Source: an uncultured Eubacteriales bacterium | Lineage (GTDB): Bacteria > Bacillota > Clostridia > Oscillospirales > UBA644 | Length of the DNA: 64,000 nucleotides | Direction: 5' to 3' | Assembly (NCBI GenBank): GCA_900547165.1 | Contig: URFZ01000002.1 | Coordinates: forward strand, 62,001 to 126,000 | Shown: positions 16,578 to 25,640 of the stretch, one piece after another | Position numbering within the stretch: position 1 is the first letter of the stretch | Layout: each line of letters opens with the position of its first letter | Translations under genes and position numbers: made by a program | Notes under the pieces: generated by a model | Told to the model about the DNA's origin: nothing | The model's database searches: none | Seen by the model: only the letters and a program-made list of their open reading frames with translations

Positions 16578-17540
16578 TTATCTTTCTTCTCTGAAATAGG
16601 AAAGTCCGAGACCCTCGGGGGCTTGGTTTTCTTTCTTGTTTCTTATGCTTGTTACGATAAGAACGATTATCGTTACAACGTAAGGAAGCATTTTGATAAG
16701 CGGTTTTTGCGTGGTGGAGATGCCGGGAATATAGTTGCCTATCTTGTAGAGCGCGCCGAAAACGAACGAACCGAGAATGGCGAGATTGGGCTTCCAAAGC
16801 GAGAAGATAACCAGCGCGATGGCAAGCCAGCCGATGGCGTCGATGGTGTATTCCCAGTTGCCGCCGAGGTTGTCCATGATGTATCCGAGACCGCCGAGAC
16901 CCGCGATGCCGCTGCCGAGAATTGTTGCGATATAGCGGTATTTGGTAACGCTTATGCCTGCTGCGTCCGCAGTTGCGGGGTCTTCTCCGACCGCACGCAG
17001 GTGAAGTCCCGTTCTCGTCTTTTTAAGAACAAATGCGCAGATAAGAGCGACAACAATGGAAAGATAGACCATTGCGCCGTAGGAGAATATGAGTTTGCCG
17101 AACGCGCCGAGTTTGTCCGCAAACGGGAGATATGCCGTGAAGAATTTGCTTGCGGTCGAAAAACTTGAAGCCTCGACAAGCGAGATCATAAAGTCGGAAA
17201 CGCCGATACCGAGCGTTGTGAGAACAAGACCCGTAACGTTCTGGTTGGCGCGCAGCGTAACCGCAAGGAAGCAGTAGATAAGTCCCATAAGACCGCCGCC
17301 GATGAACGTGGCGAGTATTGGCAGCAGCACCGCAAGAAACGGGTTTGCCGCGTCTATGCCGCCGACGCTTGTTACATATATCGACTCCGCGCAGCAGCCG
17401 AATGCCGCGCCTACGCACATTGTTCCGGGAATGCCGAGGTTAAGGTGTCCCGATTTTTCGGTCAGTATTTCGCCGGTTGAACCGAACAGGAACGCCATGC
17501 TCGAACGAACTGTCTGAAAGAGAAAGTTAATGATATCCAC
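16578..17540 (-). CDS. Nucleoside ABC importer permease 2 (NupQ/BmpC-like)
   Basis: 320-residue integral membrane subunit of the BPD_transp_2 family used with BMP-type receptors. The N-terminal block GSTGEILTEKSGHLNLGIPGTM is diagnostic for the second permease of purine-nucleoside importers (compare NupQ and YufQ), and TGLHLRAVGEDPATADAAGISV is the cytoplasmic coupling loop. About nine hydrophobic segments are visible. It pairs with the permease gene just upstream, which it overlaps by 14 bases, implying coupled translation. Last gene of the riboswitch-controlled operon. Confidence 0.9.
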   Translation of the reverse strand: MDIINFLFQTVRSSMAFLFGSTGEILTEKSGHLNLGIPGTMCVGAAFGCCAESIYVTSVGGIDAANPFLAVLLPILATFIGGGLMGLIYCFLAVTLRANQNVTGLVLTTLGIGVSDFMISLVEASSFSTASKFFTAYLPFADKLGAFGKLIFSYGAMVYLSIVVALICAFVLKKTRTGLHLRAVGEDPATADAAGISVTKYRYIATILGSGIAGLGGLGYIMDNLGGNWEYTIDAIGWLAIALVIFSLWKPNLAILGSFVFGALYKIGNYIPGISTTQKPLIKMLPYVVTIIVLIVTSIRNKKENQAPEGLGLSYFREER

Positions 17541-18633
17541 GGTCGGAAACCTCCTTTGACGAATGACGGAACATTATCTTGTAGTTTACGAAAAATTCGC
17601 TTCCGACAACGAACAGAAGCACGATTGCCGTGACAATGTCCGAAATGGAGCCGTCTATCTTGAAGCCTGTTGCGACCTGCGTTGTTCCGACTTCGAGGAA
17701 CGAAACGAGCGCGGAGGTCAGAACCATGAGCAGCGGATTGAATTTTGCCATCCACGAAACGAGGATAGCCGTGAAGCCTATCGAGCCTATTGTGTCGGTC
17801 GGGCTTATCGTGCAGTCAACGCCGCCGACGATGAGGAAGCCGACAAGACCGCATATCGCACCCGAAAGGAGCATTGTTCTGATGATGACTTTTTTGACGT
17901 TTATGCCGATATAAAGCGCCGTGTTGCGGCTTTCTCCGACAACGGATATTTCATAGCCGTGCTTGGAGAATTTGAGATATACGAACATCAGCACGGTTAC
18001 AAGAACAACAACAAGAATCGAAAGGAACCATTTGTTTTCTATCTGCGGGAGCGCATAGGCGTTCATCGGTTGGAGTTTGCCCGAACCGTTCGGCGCCCAT
18101 ACTGTTATGCAGGCTTCGACAGCCTGAACCGCGATGTAGTTCATCATCAGCGTGAACAGAGTTTCATTTGTGTTCCACTTTGCTTTGAAGATCGCGGGAA
18201 GAACCGCCCAGATCATGCCCGAAACAAGGCTGGCAACAAGCATGAATGCCCAAAGCAGACCGTTGGGGATTTTTCCGCCGAAATAGAACATGATTGCGGT
18301 TGTGGAAAGTGCTCCGATAAGTGCCTGTCCGTTGCCGCCGATGTTCCAGAACTTCATCTTGAACGCGGGGGTCAGCGCAAGCGCCACGCAAAGCAGCGTT
18401 GCGGTTTTATAAAGGAATATCCAGAATCTGCGGGAGGTCTTTGCCATGCCTTCGACCATTGAGGTAAAGAAGTCAACGGGGCTTCTGCCCGTCATCAGCA
18501 CAACTATGAGCGTGCAGACAAGGAACGCAAGCACGACCGCGCCTATTCTGACGGGAATGCTCAATTTGAGCGGTGCGGAGGAACGCTTGACGATATGGAA
18601 AAGCGGTTCGTGATTTTTCTTTTCGTTTGCCAT
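17527..18633 (-). CDS. Nucleoside ABC importer permease 1 (NupP/BmpB-like)
   Basis: 368-residue permease with a charged N-terminal tail, then about ten hydrophobic segments. MKFWNIGGNGQALIGALSTT is the family hallmark of the first permease, and VVGESRNTALYIGINVKK the coupling loop. It forms the heterodimeric channel with the product of the next gene. Its ATG overlaps the stop of the ATPase gene (TAATG), so translation is coupled. The substrate is expected to be a purine nucleoside, by family and from the riboswitch upstream. Confidence 0.9.
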   Translation of the reverse strand: MANEKKNHEPLFHIVKRSSAPLKLSIPVRIGAVVLAFLVCTLIVVLMTGRSPVDFFTSMVEGMAKTSRRFWIFLYKTATLLCVALALTPAFKMKFWNIGGNGQALIGALSTTAIMFYFGGKIPNGLLWAFMLVASLVSGMIWAVLPAIFKAKWNTNETLFTLMMNYIAVQAVEACITVWAPNGSGKLQPMNAYALPQIENKWFLSILVVVLVTVLMFVYLKFSKHGYEISVVGESRNTALYIGINVKKVIIRTMLLSGAICGLVGFLIVGGVDCTISPTDTIGSIGFTAILVSWMAKFNPLLMVLTSALVSFLEVGTTQVATGFKIDGSISDIVTAIVLLFVVGSEFFVNYKIMFRHSSKEVSDRGYH

Positions 18634-20168
18634 TATTCTTCCTCCTTTTCGGCGCTTGCGGTTTTTGTCATAAGCAGACCTATTTCTTCTTTCTTTGCGG
18701 TTCTGCCGTCAACTATGCCGGTCACTTTGCCGGAACCTATTACAAGTATACGGTCGCAAAGTTCTATAAGAACGTCAAGATCTTCGCCCACGAAGATAAC
18801 CGCGACGCCTTTCTGCTTTTGCTCGTTGAGCAGATTATATATCATGTAAGAGGAGTTGATGTCAAGACCTCTGACGGGGTATGCCGCCATAAGCACGGTC
18901 GGCGCTGCCGCAATTTCTCTGCCGACAAGTACTTTTTGAACGTTACCGCCCGAAAGTCTGCGGACGGGAGTCGATGCGGAGGGGGTTACCACTTCAAGTT
19001 GTTTTATAATGGAAGCGGCGAGGTCTTTCGGCTGCTTTCTGTGCAGAAACGCGCCTCTGCCTTTTCTGTAAGAGCGGAGCATCATGTTGTCAACGATGTC
19101 CATATTGCCCACAAGTCCCATGCCGAGACGGTCTTCGGGAACGAACGAAAGGCGAACGCCGAGTTCTCTTATTTGAAGAGGGGTCTTGTCTCGGAGATTT
19201 TCGGTCTTTCCGTTTTTCGGGTTGTTGTAAAGAATTTCGCCGGTCTGAACTTTTTGAAGTCCCGCGATGGCTTCAAGCAGTTCTCTTTGCCCGCTGCCCG
19301 CAATGCCCGCAATGCCGAGGATTTCTCCCGAACGCGCCGTGAACGTTACGTCGTCAAGTATCTGAACGCCGTCCCTGTTTTTGCAGTTAAGACCGCTGAC
19401 TATGAGTCTGTCCGTCGGGTTTTCGGGCTCGGTTCTGTCTATGTCGAGACTGACTTTTTTGCCGACCATCATTTCGGTCAACTCCGCCTCGTTTGTATCT
19501 TTCGTTATGACCGTTCCGATATATTCGCCCTTTCTCAAAACGGAAACTTTGTCGGAAAGGTCAAGCACTTCATGCAGTTTGTGGGTGATTATGATTATGG
19601 ACTTGCCGTCCTCTTTCATCTTGCGAAGCACCGCGAAAAGTTTTTTTGTTTCCTGCGGGGTCAAAACCGCCGTCGGCTCGTCAAGAATGAGTATGTCAGC
19701 GCCGCGGTAAAGAACTTTGATTATCTCAACGGTCTGTTTTTCGGAAACGGACATATCGGAAATGCGCTTCATCGGGTCTATCTCAAAACCGTAAGCCTCG
19801 CTTATCGCGCGAATTTTTTCGATGCTCTTTTTCGGGTCGAATTTTTCATCGTTGAGACCGAGAATTATATTCTCAGCCGCCGTGAAAACGTTGATGAGTT
19901 TGAAGTGCTGGTGTATCATTCCGATACCGTACGCGAATGCGTCTTTCGGGGAACGGATAACGACTTCTTTGCCGTCTATCAGAATTTCGCCCGAGTCGGG
20001 AAAATATATTCCCGAAATCATATTCATCAGCGTCGTTTTTCCGCTTCCGTTTTCGCCGAGAACAGAAAGAATCTCTCCTCTGTTGACGGTCATCGAAACG
20101 TCCTTGTTCGCAACGATGCTTCCGAAGGTCTTTGTAATATTTCTCAGTTCTATTGCGGGTGTTTCCAT
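18633..20168 (-). CDS. Nucleoside ABC importer ATPase with two ABC domains
   Basis: 511-residue fused nucleotide-binding subunit (NupO/YufO, RbsA-like architecture). Domain 1 has an intact Walker A (GENGSGKTT), signature (MSVSEKQTVEI) and Walker B (ILILDEPTAVLTP). Domain 2 has the altered P-loop GIAGSGQRE typical of the degenerate second site in this group, then signature LSGGNVQKVLVGRE and a Walker B region VLMAAYPVRGLD lacking the usual DEPT. I chose ATG 20168, behind AGGAGGTC, instead of an upstream in-frame ATG at 20222 lacking a good ribosome site. It sits between the receptor gene and the permeases. Confidence 0.93.
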   Translation of the reverse strand: METPAIELRNITKTFGSIVANKDVSMTVNRGEILSVLGENGSGKTTLMNMISGIYFPDSGEILIDGKEVVIRSPKDAFAYGIGMIHQHFKLINVFTAAENIILGLNDEKFDPKKSIEKIRAISEAYGFEIDPMKRISDMSVSEKQTVEIIKVLYRGADILILDEPTAVLTPQETKKLFAVLRKMKEDGKSIIIITHKLHEVLDLSDKVSVLRKGEYIGTVITKDTNEAELTEMMVGKKVSLDIDRTEPENPTDRLIVSGLNCKNRDGVQILDDVTFTARSGEILGIAGIAGSGQRELLEAIAGLQKVQTGEILYNNPKNGKTENLRDKTPLQIRELGVRLSFVPEDRLGMGLVGNMDIVDNMMLRSYRKGRGAFLHRKQPKDLAASIIKQLEVVTPSASTPVRRLSGGNVQKVLVGREIAAAPTVLMAAYPVRGLDINSSYMIYNLLNEQKQKGVAVIFVGEDLDVLIELCDRILVIGSGKVTGIVDGRTAKKEEIGLLMTKTASAEKEEE

Positions 20169-20255
20169 TTTTGACCTCCTGTTATGTCGATGTTTCAAAG
20201 ATATATTGCGGAAACAATACATTTTTCAGACATCGACACGGCTCTTTAATGAAAG

Positions 20256-20287
20256 CAAAGGCGGGGCTTTGAAACCCCGCCTTTTGC
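20256..20287 (-). terminator. Hairpin between receptor and ATPase genes
   Basis: AAGGCGGGG / CCCCGCCTT stem, 29 bases after the receptor stop. It may attenuate transcription so that the lipoprotein is made in excess over the ATPase and permeases, a common arrangement. Confidence 0.65.
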
Positions 20288-20315
20288 GGTTCGGCAGATA
20301 AAAGTATCTGTCTGA

Positions 20316-21569
20316 TTACTTGTCAAGTCTGGTGATACCGTCAATCTCGATTGTGAAGTAAGGAGCGGAACGGTATTCGGATTCGTGGAAGTATCCGTCG
20401 GAGATCGCGTTGGTCTCGGGAACATAGTCGCCCATATCGTCAACGTCCGCAAGGAACTCGGTAAGAGTTTCGCCGTTTACGGTGAACTTGGAGGTGTCGA
20501 ACACTTTAAGAGTTCCTGCTTCAAGTTCTTTCTTAGCTGCTTCAACAGCTTCTTTGGTTCCCTTTGCGGCAACAGCTTCGTTGATGTCGGTCAGAACAAC
20601 GGAGCCGGTAGCAAGAGTGCCGGTCCAGTCAGCAGCGATGGTCTCGCCCTTTGCAACACAGTTGATAATGTATTCAAAGTACGGCTCCCAGTCGATTCTG
20701 GAAGAAACAAGGAATGTGTTCGGGCAGGAATCAATGGTGGAACCGTTGTAAGATACGTTGGGAACGTTTCTTGCTTCGCAAGCGGAGGGAGCACCCATGG
20801 AGTCCGCGTGCTGGGAAATAAGAACCGCGCCTTTATCCATAAGGGAGTTTGCCACGTCTCTTTCTGCGTCAACGCTGTACCAGGAACCGGTGAAGTCTAC
20901 CATCATCGTAACGGACGGGCAAACGGAACGAGCACCGAGGAAGAAAGATGTGTATCCGGAAATAACTTCTGCGTAGGGGAAAGCGCCAACATAGCCCATA
21001 ACGGCCTGCTCAGCGGTGATTTTGCCAGATTCGATCATTTCGTTGAGTTTCATACCTGCGGTGATACCTGCAAGATAACGACCCTCATAGATGGATGCGA
21101 AAGCGTTGTGGTAGTTTGCGACTTTTTCGGTGTGCGCTTTTGTTCCGGTTGCGTGGCAGAACTGAACATCGGGGAATTCTTTTGCTGCCTGAAGAATGAA
21201 GGGTTCATGACCGAAACTGTCCGCGAAAACGATGTTGCAGCCCTGGTCTGCAAGGTCAGCCGCAGCGTCATAGCAAGCGGAGGATTCGTCAACGGGATAC
21301 TTAAAGATAACCTGGTCGTCGGAAAGACCGAGTTTTTCCTGCGCTGCTTTTGCGGCTTTCATGAAGTTAAGGTCATAGGTGGACTTGTCGTCATGAAGGA
21401 AAATGAAACCGATCTTGATCTTGGAATAGTCCACTGTAGCGTCGCCGCCGTCTGTGGACTTGGTAGCATCGGTTGTGTTAGTTGTGTCTCCGCCTTTGCA
21501 ACCTGCAAGCGCGAAGAGAGAGCATACCATGATTGCCGCGAGGCAAAGAGCAAAAATCTTCTTGCACAT
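20316..21569 (-). CDS. BMP-family nucleoside-binding lipoprotein
   Basis: 417-residue surface receptor of the Bmp (PF02608-type) family. The signal peptide MCKKIFALCLAAIMVCSLFA ends at lipobox LAGC (Cys24). The mature part has a Thr/Asp-rich linker, then KIGFIFLHDDKSTYDLNFMKAAKAAQEKLG, GCNIVFADSFGHEPFILQAA and the family mark NYHNAFASIYEGRYLAGITAG. It would bind a purine nucleoside for the adjacent permeases. I chose ATG 21569, behind AGGAGG, not the upstream frame at 21677, which crosses the leader RNA and would bury the signal peptide. First gene of the operon, downstream of the guanine riboswitch. Confidence 0.93.
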   Translation of the reverse strand: MCKKIFALCLAAIMVCSLFALAGCKGGDTTNTTDATKSTDGGDATVDYSKIKIGFIFLHDDKSTYDLNFMKAAKAAQEKLGLSDDQVIFKYPVDESSACYDAAADLADQGCNIVFADSFGHEPFILQAAKEFPDVQFCHATGTKAHTEKVANYHNAFASIYEGRYLAGITAGMKLNEMIESGKITAEQAVMGYVGAFPYAEVISGYTSFFLGARSVCPSVTMMVDFTGSWYSVDAERDVANSLMDKGAVLISQHADSMGAPSACEARNVPNVSYNGSTIDSCPNTFLVSSRIDWEPYFEYIINCVAKGETIAADWTGTLATGSVVLTDINEAVAAKGTKEAVEAAKKELEAGTLKVFDTSKFTVNGETLTEFLADVDDMGDYVPETNAISDGYFHESEYRSAPYFTIEIDGITRLDK

Positions 21570-21644
21570 AGTACTACGTACCTCCTGAAAAAAGAAAAGA
21601 ATGTTATTTCTCGGATACGGGAGTTCCCATATCGTCATAGACTG

Positions 21645-21679
21645 AAAATAAAAAATCGGCGTACCGTCGCGGCACACCG
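21645..21679 (-). terminator. Expression-platform terminator of the guanine riboswitch
   Basis: On the minus strand CGGTGTGCCG-CGA-CGGTACGCCG forms a 10-bp stem followed by ATTTTTTATTTT. The 5' arm (ACGGTGT) can alternatively pair with ACGCCGT in aptamer stem P3 (21752-21758), giving a plausible antiterminator. A second hairpin (CAATAACC / GGTTATTG, 21692-21730) lies between aptamer and terminator. Confidence 0.8.
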
Positions 21680-21732
21680 TTCATAAAACAACAATAACCC
21701 CTATGAAAAAACGAGGGGAGAAGGTTATTGAA

Positions 21733-21800
21733 GCTTATAGTCGGAACATTTACGGCGTCCGGTAGAAACTTTCTGTCCATATCACAGATGATATACAAGC
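21733..21800 (-). promoter_or_regulatory. Purine riboswitch, guanine/hypoxanthine class
   Basis: On the minus strand the aptamer reads GCTTGTATATCATCTG, GATATGG, then the conserved core GTTTCTACCGG, CCGTAAA and CCGACTATAAGC. P1 is GCTTGTA/TATAAGC, and P2 and P3 loops carry the standard kissing-loop sequences. The C in CGACTAT occupies the position (C74 in xpt numbering) that Watson-Crick pairs with guanine, so adenine is unlikely. It should switch off the nucleoside importer when guanine or hypoxanthine is plentiful. Confidence 0.95.
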
Positions 21801-21819
21801 CTTGTTCAATTACAAATTC

Positions 21820-21848
21820 ATTTTAGCAGAAAAAATATCCGTTGTCAA
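21820..21848 (-). promoter_or_regulatory. Sigma-A promoter of the riboswitch/nucleoside importer operon
   Basis: On the minus strand TTGACA (21848-21843), 17-base spacer, TAAAAT (21825-21820), with an extended -10 TGC. It lies about 20 bases before the riboswitch aptamer. Confidence 0.88.
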
Positions 21849-21961
21849 CCCCGAAATTGCTTTGTTTGACATTTGTCACATTTTGCCGAAAACAGCTGAA
21901 AAGAGTCGTTATAAAATACCAAAAAGAGAGGCGAACAGACCCTCCGTTTTGCTCAAAATGC

Positions 21962-22000
21962 CAAGGGGTTGTAAAAAACCGAGTTCTTTACAACCCCTTG
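21962..22000 (-). terminator. Terminator after glnS
   Basis: CAAGGGGTTGTAAA pairs perfectly with TTTACAACCCCTTG, 8 bases after the glnS stop. The minus-strand tail is only GCATTTTG, so the T run is short. Confidence 0.7.
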
Positions 22001-22007
22001 CTTCGTT

Positions 22008-23663
22008 TTATTTGTTTTCTTTATAACTGTCTTTAAGCCCGACTGTCAATCCGAAAGTGTTCTCCTTGCGGCTGTCTTTGCAGAAATATCCCGTTCTGAC
22101 AAACTGGAATGTGTCACCCGCCTTTGCGTCGGCAATGGCTTTTTCCGCTTTGCAGTTTTCGAGAACCGTCAGCGAATTGGGGTTGAGATAATCGTCAAGC
22201 ACGATACCCTTTTCGCGAGTGTTTTCAATATTGAAGAGATTTTCGTACAGGTTGACGGTCACGTTTTCGCATTCGGAGGCGGAAACCCAATGTATGGTTC
22301 CCTTTACTTTTCTTCCGTCCGCGGGCATTCCGCAGCCCGTTTCGAGGTCGGCTTCGCAATGAAGTTCCTTTATGCTGCCATCGTCGTTTTTGACTATCTC
22401 TTTCAGTTTTACTATATACGAACCCATAAGCCGTACTTCTCCGTCCGGTTTGAGACGGAAGAATTTCGGCGGAGGAACTTCCGCAAAGTCGTCGGCGTCA
22501 ATATAAAGTTCGCGTGTAAACGCAACCTTTCTCTTGCCTGCCTCGTCGTTTTTCGGAATGTTCGGGAGTTCGAAATATTCTTTTTTATCCTCGGGGTAGT
22601 TTTCTATAACGACTTTTATCGGATGCAGAACAACCACTCTTCGCGGCGCCGTTTCGTTCAGTTCTTCTCTTATGCAATGTTCGAGAAGCGCGCTGTCAAC
22701 AAGCGAAACCGCCTTTGCAACGCCCGCTCTTGCGATGAAGTCGAAAATGGCGGAGGGAGTGTATCCTCTTCTTCTCATACCGCAAACGGTCGGCATACGC
22801 GGGTCGTCCCAGCCGTCAACCGTTCCGTTCTCCACAAGTTTGCGAAGCAGCCGTTTCGAAGTTACGGTGTTTGTGATAAACAGTTTTGCAAACTCTCTCT
22901 GCTTCGGCTTTTTCTCAAAGCCCACATTGTCGATGACCCACTCATAAAGCGGTCTGTGGTTCTCAAATTCGATGGAACACATCGAATGGGTTATGCCTTC
23001 GAGCGCGTCCTGAATGGGGTGAGCGAAGTCGTAGAGGGGGTAGATGCACCATTTGTCGCCCTGTCTGTGGTGGCGGCAATGCAGTATTCTGTAAATAACG
23101 GGGTCGCGCATATTAAGGTTCGGGGAGGACATATCTATCTTTGCGCGCAGACATCTTTCGCCGTCCGCGAACTCACCGTTTTTCATTCTTTCGAAAAGAT
23201 CGAGGTTTTCCTCAACGCTTCTGTTCCTGTAAGGACTTTCCTTGCCGGGTTCGGTAAGCGTTCCGCGATATTTTTCATCCCATTCGTCTGCGGAGAGGTC
23301 GCACACGAACGCTTTGCCGTCCTTTATGAGTTTTACGGCATATTCGTAGCATTTATCGAAATAGTCCGAGCCGTAGAACACGCCGTCCGGGTCTTCGCCG
23401 ATGAGCCATTTCAGATCTTCATAGATTGAATCCACAAACTCCACGTCTTCTTTGGTGGGGTTCGTATCGTCATAACGCAGATTGAATTTGCCGTTGTACT
23501 GTTTTTTTGCGGTGTAGTTTATATATATCGCCTTGATGTGGCCGATGTGCAGGTATCCGTTCGGCTCGGGCGGAAAACGTGTGTGCACTTCATCGTAAAC
23601 GCCGTCCGCAAGGTCTTTTTCTATTATATCGAACAGGAAGTTCGAAACTTTGTTTTCTTCCAT
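22008..23663 (-). CDS. glnS: Glutaminyl-tRNA synthetase
   Basis: 551-residue class Ib synthetase that charges tRNA-Gln directly, close to the usual bacterial GlnRS length. The HIGH region reads PPEPNGYLHIGHIKAIYINY, YDDTNP follows, and the KMSKS-type loop reads VTSKRLLRKL with GWDDPRMPT after it. The C-terminal half holds the two beta-barrel anticodon-binding domains. Many Firmicutes lack this enzyme and make Gln-tRNA by amidation, so its presence bears on how the adjacent GluRS treats tRNA-Gln. It starts 15 bases after the gltX stop and is surely co-transcribed with it. A hairpin terminator follows. Confidence 0.95.
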   Translation of the reverse strand: MEENKVSNFLFDIIEKDLADGVYDEVHTRFPPEPNGYLHIGHIKAIYINYTAKKQYNGKFNLRYDDTNPTKEDVEFVDSIYEDLKWLIGEDPDGVFYGSDYFDKCYEYAVKLIKDGKAFVCDLSADEWDEKYRGTLTEPGKESPYRNRSVEENLDLFERMKNGEFADGERCLRAKIDMSSPNLNMRDPVIYRILHCRHHRQGDKWCIYPLYDFAHPIQDALEGITHSMCSIEFENHRPLYEWVIDNVGFEKKPKQREFAKLFITNTVTSKRLLRKLVENGTVDGWDDPRMPTVCGMRRRGYTPSAIFDFIARAGVAKAVSLVDSALLEHCIREELNETAPRRVVVLHPIKVVIENYPEDKKEYFELPNIPKNDEAGKRKVAFTRELYIDADDFAEVPPPKFFRLKPDGEVRLMGSYIVKLKEIVKNDDGSIKELHCEADLETGCGMPADGRKVKGTIHWVSASECENVTVNLYENLFNIENTREKGIVLDDYLNPNSLTVLENCKAEKAIADAKAGDTFQFVRTGYFCKDSRKENTFGLTVGLKDSYKENK

Positions 23664-23678
23664 ATTATATATCCTTTC

Positions 23679-25364
23679 TTAAAGGGCTTTTTTCGCATTC
23701 TCTATTCTCTGCATAACTTTTTCTTTGCCGAGAACTTTCATCACAAAATATGTGTCCGGCGATTGCTGTCGTCCCGTTATCGCAACTCGGAGTATCATCG
23801 CAACGTCACCGACGTGACCTCTGTACTTCTCGGGCTCTTGCTTATAGAGTTTCATTTCGGGTGCGAAACCGAGTTTTTCAGCAATCGCTTTCAGGTCGTC
23901 GAACCATTCGTTTTGCTCTTTTGTCTCGTCATAGACCGACGGGTATATATCGAGGACTTTTTCAATATCCTCTTTTTGCAGATTTTCGGGATACGAATAA
24001 TCGGGCGTGAACAACTCGTCATAGAAGAAGTCCATATACGGTCTTACATCGGCGTATACCGCAAAGTCCTTGCGCGGTTTTTTGCCACCGCGGCCTATCG
24101 CGAGAATGGATTTCGCGTATTCGGGGGCTCTGTCAAGCAATGCAAAAAATTCGGGGTCGAACTTTTTCGCCCAATCCGCCGTACCCTTGTATATCTCGTC
24201 CGCGGAAAGTTTTGAAAGTACGTTCTTTGAAACGTCGTTCAGTTTGTCAAAGTCAAACAGACAGCCCGACGAACTCATTTTTTTGATGCTGAACGGGAAA
24301 TCGAGGTACGACTTGTCCGCGTTCTGCGCGTGCCACTCTTCAAAGTTGGAATTGAGCAGCGTCATAACGTATTCCGCCACGCATTCGGGGGCATAGCCCA
24401 TGCGCTCGTAATCGTTGAGGTTTGCACCCATATCGCGCTTTGACAACTTCTTTTTGGAGCCGTTTTCGTCAAGGCGCATAAGCTGCGCGATGTGCATATA
24501 TTTAACGGGTTTGAAGCCGAGATATCTGAAAAGTTGCAGGTGCTTGGGCAAACTCGGCAGCCACTCTTCGCCGCGTACAACGTGCGTTGTTCCCATAAGG
24601 TGGTCGTCCACCGCGTGCGCAAAGTGATACGTCGGAATCCCGTCGGATTTCAAAAGCACGAAATCCTCGTCGTTTTCGGGCAGTTCAAGCGTTCCTTTTA
24701 TAAGGTCGGTGAATTTCAGCTTCTTTTCGCCGTCGCCGTCCGCAAGAATATTCAGCGAATACGGGTCGCCCGCCGTCAGATGCCTCTCCACTTCTTCAAG
24801 CGTTATCGCGCGCTGTCGCGTCTGCTGTTCGCGTCTTTCCTGCGCCGCGCCGTCCCAGTCCTTTTCGGAATTTTCGGATTTCTTGTCCGCGCTTTTTATC
24901 TTTTCGAGTTCTTCTTTTGTTGTGAATACGGGATATGCTTTTCCCTCTTCGACAAGTCTTTTTGCGAAAACATGGTATATTTCGGCGCGCTTGCTTTGTC
25001 GGTAAGGACCGTATGCGCCCTTGTCCTCTATTTTGCCGTCGTCGCCGAGTATTGCGCCCTCGTCAAAGTGTACGCCGTAATGTTCAAGCGTTTTGACAAG
25101 TCCCTCCGCCGCGCCTTCAACTTCGCGTTTTGCGTCCGTATCCTCTATTCGCAGATAGAACACACCGCCGCTTTGGTGCGCCAATCTTTCGCTGACAAAA
25201 ACAGGAAAAAGTCCGCCGAAATGGACAAAACCGGTCGGGCTCGGTCCGAAACGGGTCACTTTTGCGTCCTCGGGCAGTTCTCTTTGCGGGTATCTTTTTG
25301 CAATGTCCTCTTCCGTAAGCGTTAAATCTCCGAACAAAAGTTGTGCAAGTCTTGCGTTATCCAT
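23679..25364 (-). CDS. gltX: Glutamyl-tRNA synthetase, long form
   Basis: 561-residue class Ib synthetase for tRNA-Glu, clearly longer than the about 470-490 residues of standard bacterial GluRS. The HIGH motif is the variant FGPSPTGFVHFGG, followed by LRIEDTD; the KMSKS motif reads KKLSKRDMGANLNDYERMGY. A Lys/Glu-rich insertion (about residues 150-185, KKSENSEKDWDGAAQERRE) and an extended C-terminal helical region account for the length. Start ATG 25364 lies about 90 bases from a minus-strand promoter. Co-transcribed with glnS, which suggests this GluRS discriminates against tRNA-Gln; that is inference. Confidence 0.93.
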   Translation of the reverse strand: MDNARLAQLLFGDLTLTEEDIAKRYPQRELPEDAKVTRFGPSPTGFVHFGGLFPVFVSERLAHQSGGVFYLRIEDTDAKREVEGAAEGLVKTLEHYGVHFDEGAILGDDGKIEDKGAYGPYRQSKRAEIYHVFAKRLVEEGKAYPVFTTKEELEKIKSADKKSENSEKDWDGAAQERREQQTRQRAITLEEVERHLTAGDPYSLNILADGDGEKKLKFTDLIKGTLELPENDEDFVLLKSDGIPTYHFAHAVDDHLMGTTHVVRGEEWLPSLPKHLQLFRYLGFKPVKYMHIAQLMRLDENGSKKKLSKRDMGANLNDYERMGYAPECVAEYVMTLLNSNFEEWHAQNADKSYLDFPFSIKKMSSSGCLFDFDKLNDVSKNVLSKLSADEIYKGTADWAKKFDPEFFALLDRAPEYAKSILAIGRGGKKPRKDFAVYADVRPYMDFFYDELFTPDYSYPENLQKEDIEKVLDIYPSVYDETKEQNEWFDDLKAIAEKLGFAPEMKLYKQEPEKYRGHVGDVAMILRVAITGRQQSPDTYFVMKVLGKEKVMQRIENAKKAL

Positions 25365-25457
25365 ATATCCTCACCGTTTTGCATTGCGCCGTATTTTCGG
25401 GGTGAATATACTTCTGCCCAAATATAAAGACGCATTATTTTCCTATTATAATATATT

Positions 25458-25486
25458 AGTATATCATATATTTCCTTTCATTTCAA
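25458..25486 (-). promoter_or_regulatory. Promoter of gltX-glnS
   Basis: On the minus strand TTGAAA (25486-25481), 17-base spacer, TATACT (25463-25458). The region 25365-25669 between the divergent gltX and padR genes otherwise holds only this and the padR promoter. Confidence 0.75.
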
Positions 25487-25611
25487 GTCGTTTGCAAAAT
25501 TTTTCGCCGTATTTGCCGAGTTTTGCGCGGAAAGTTCTCCCGATATTTTTCGTACGAAAAGAAATCCTTGTTGTGAAAACGCCCGTTTCAGAAAAAGTTC
25601 ACAAATAGGTA

Positions 25612-25640
25612 TTGACATATAATATTATATGATGTATAAT
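25612..25640 (+). promoter_or_regulatory. Promoter of the padR module
   Basis: TTGACA (25612-25617), 17-base spacer, TATAAT (25635-25640). The AT-rich symmetric stretch between and around the boxes could be the PadR operator, an inference from the family's usual autorepression. Confidence 0.88.

Noticed and set aside
18627..20174. 515-codon open frame antisense to the nucleoside ABC ATPase
   Set aside because: The opposite strand has all ABC motifs; this frame encodes no recognisable domain and reflects codon bias of the real gene.
20385..21686. 433-codon open frame antisense to the BMP lipoprotein and its leader
   Set aside because: It crosses the leader and lacks any motif; the minus-strand gene is certain.
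22290..23429. 379-codon open frame antisense to glnS
   Set aside because: Shadow of a highly conserved synthetase gene.
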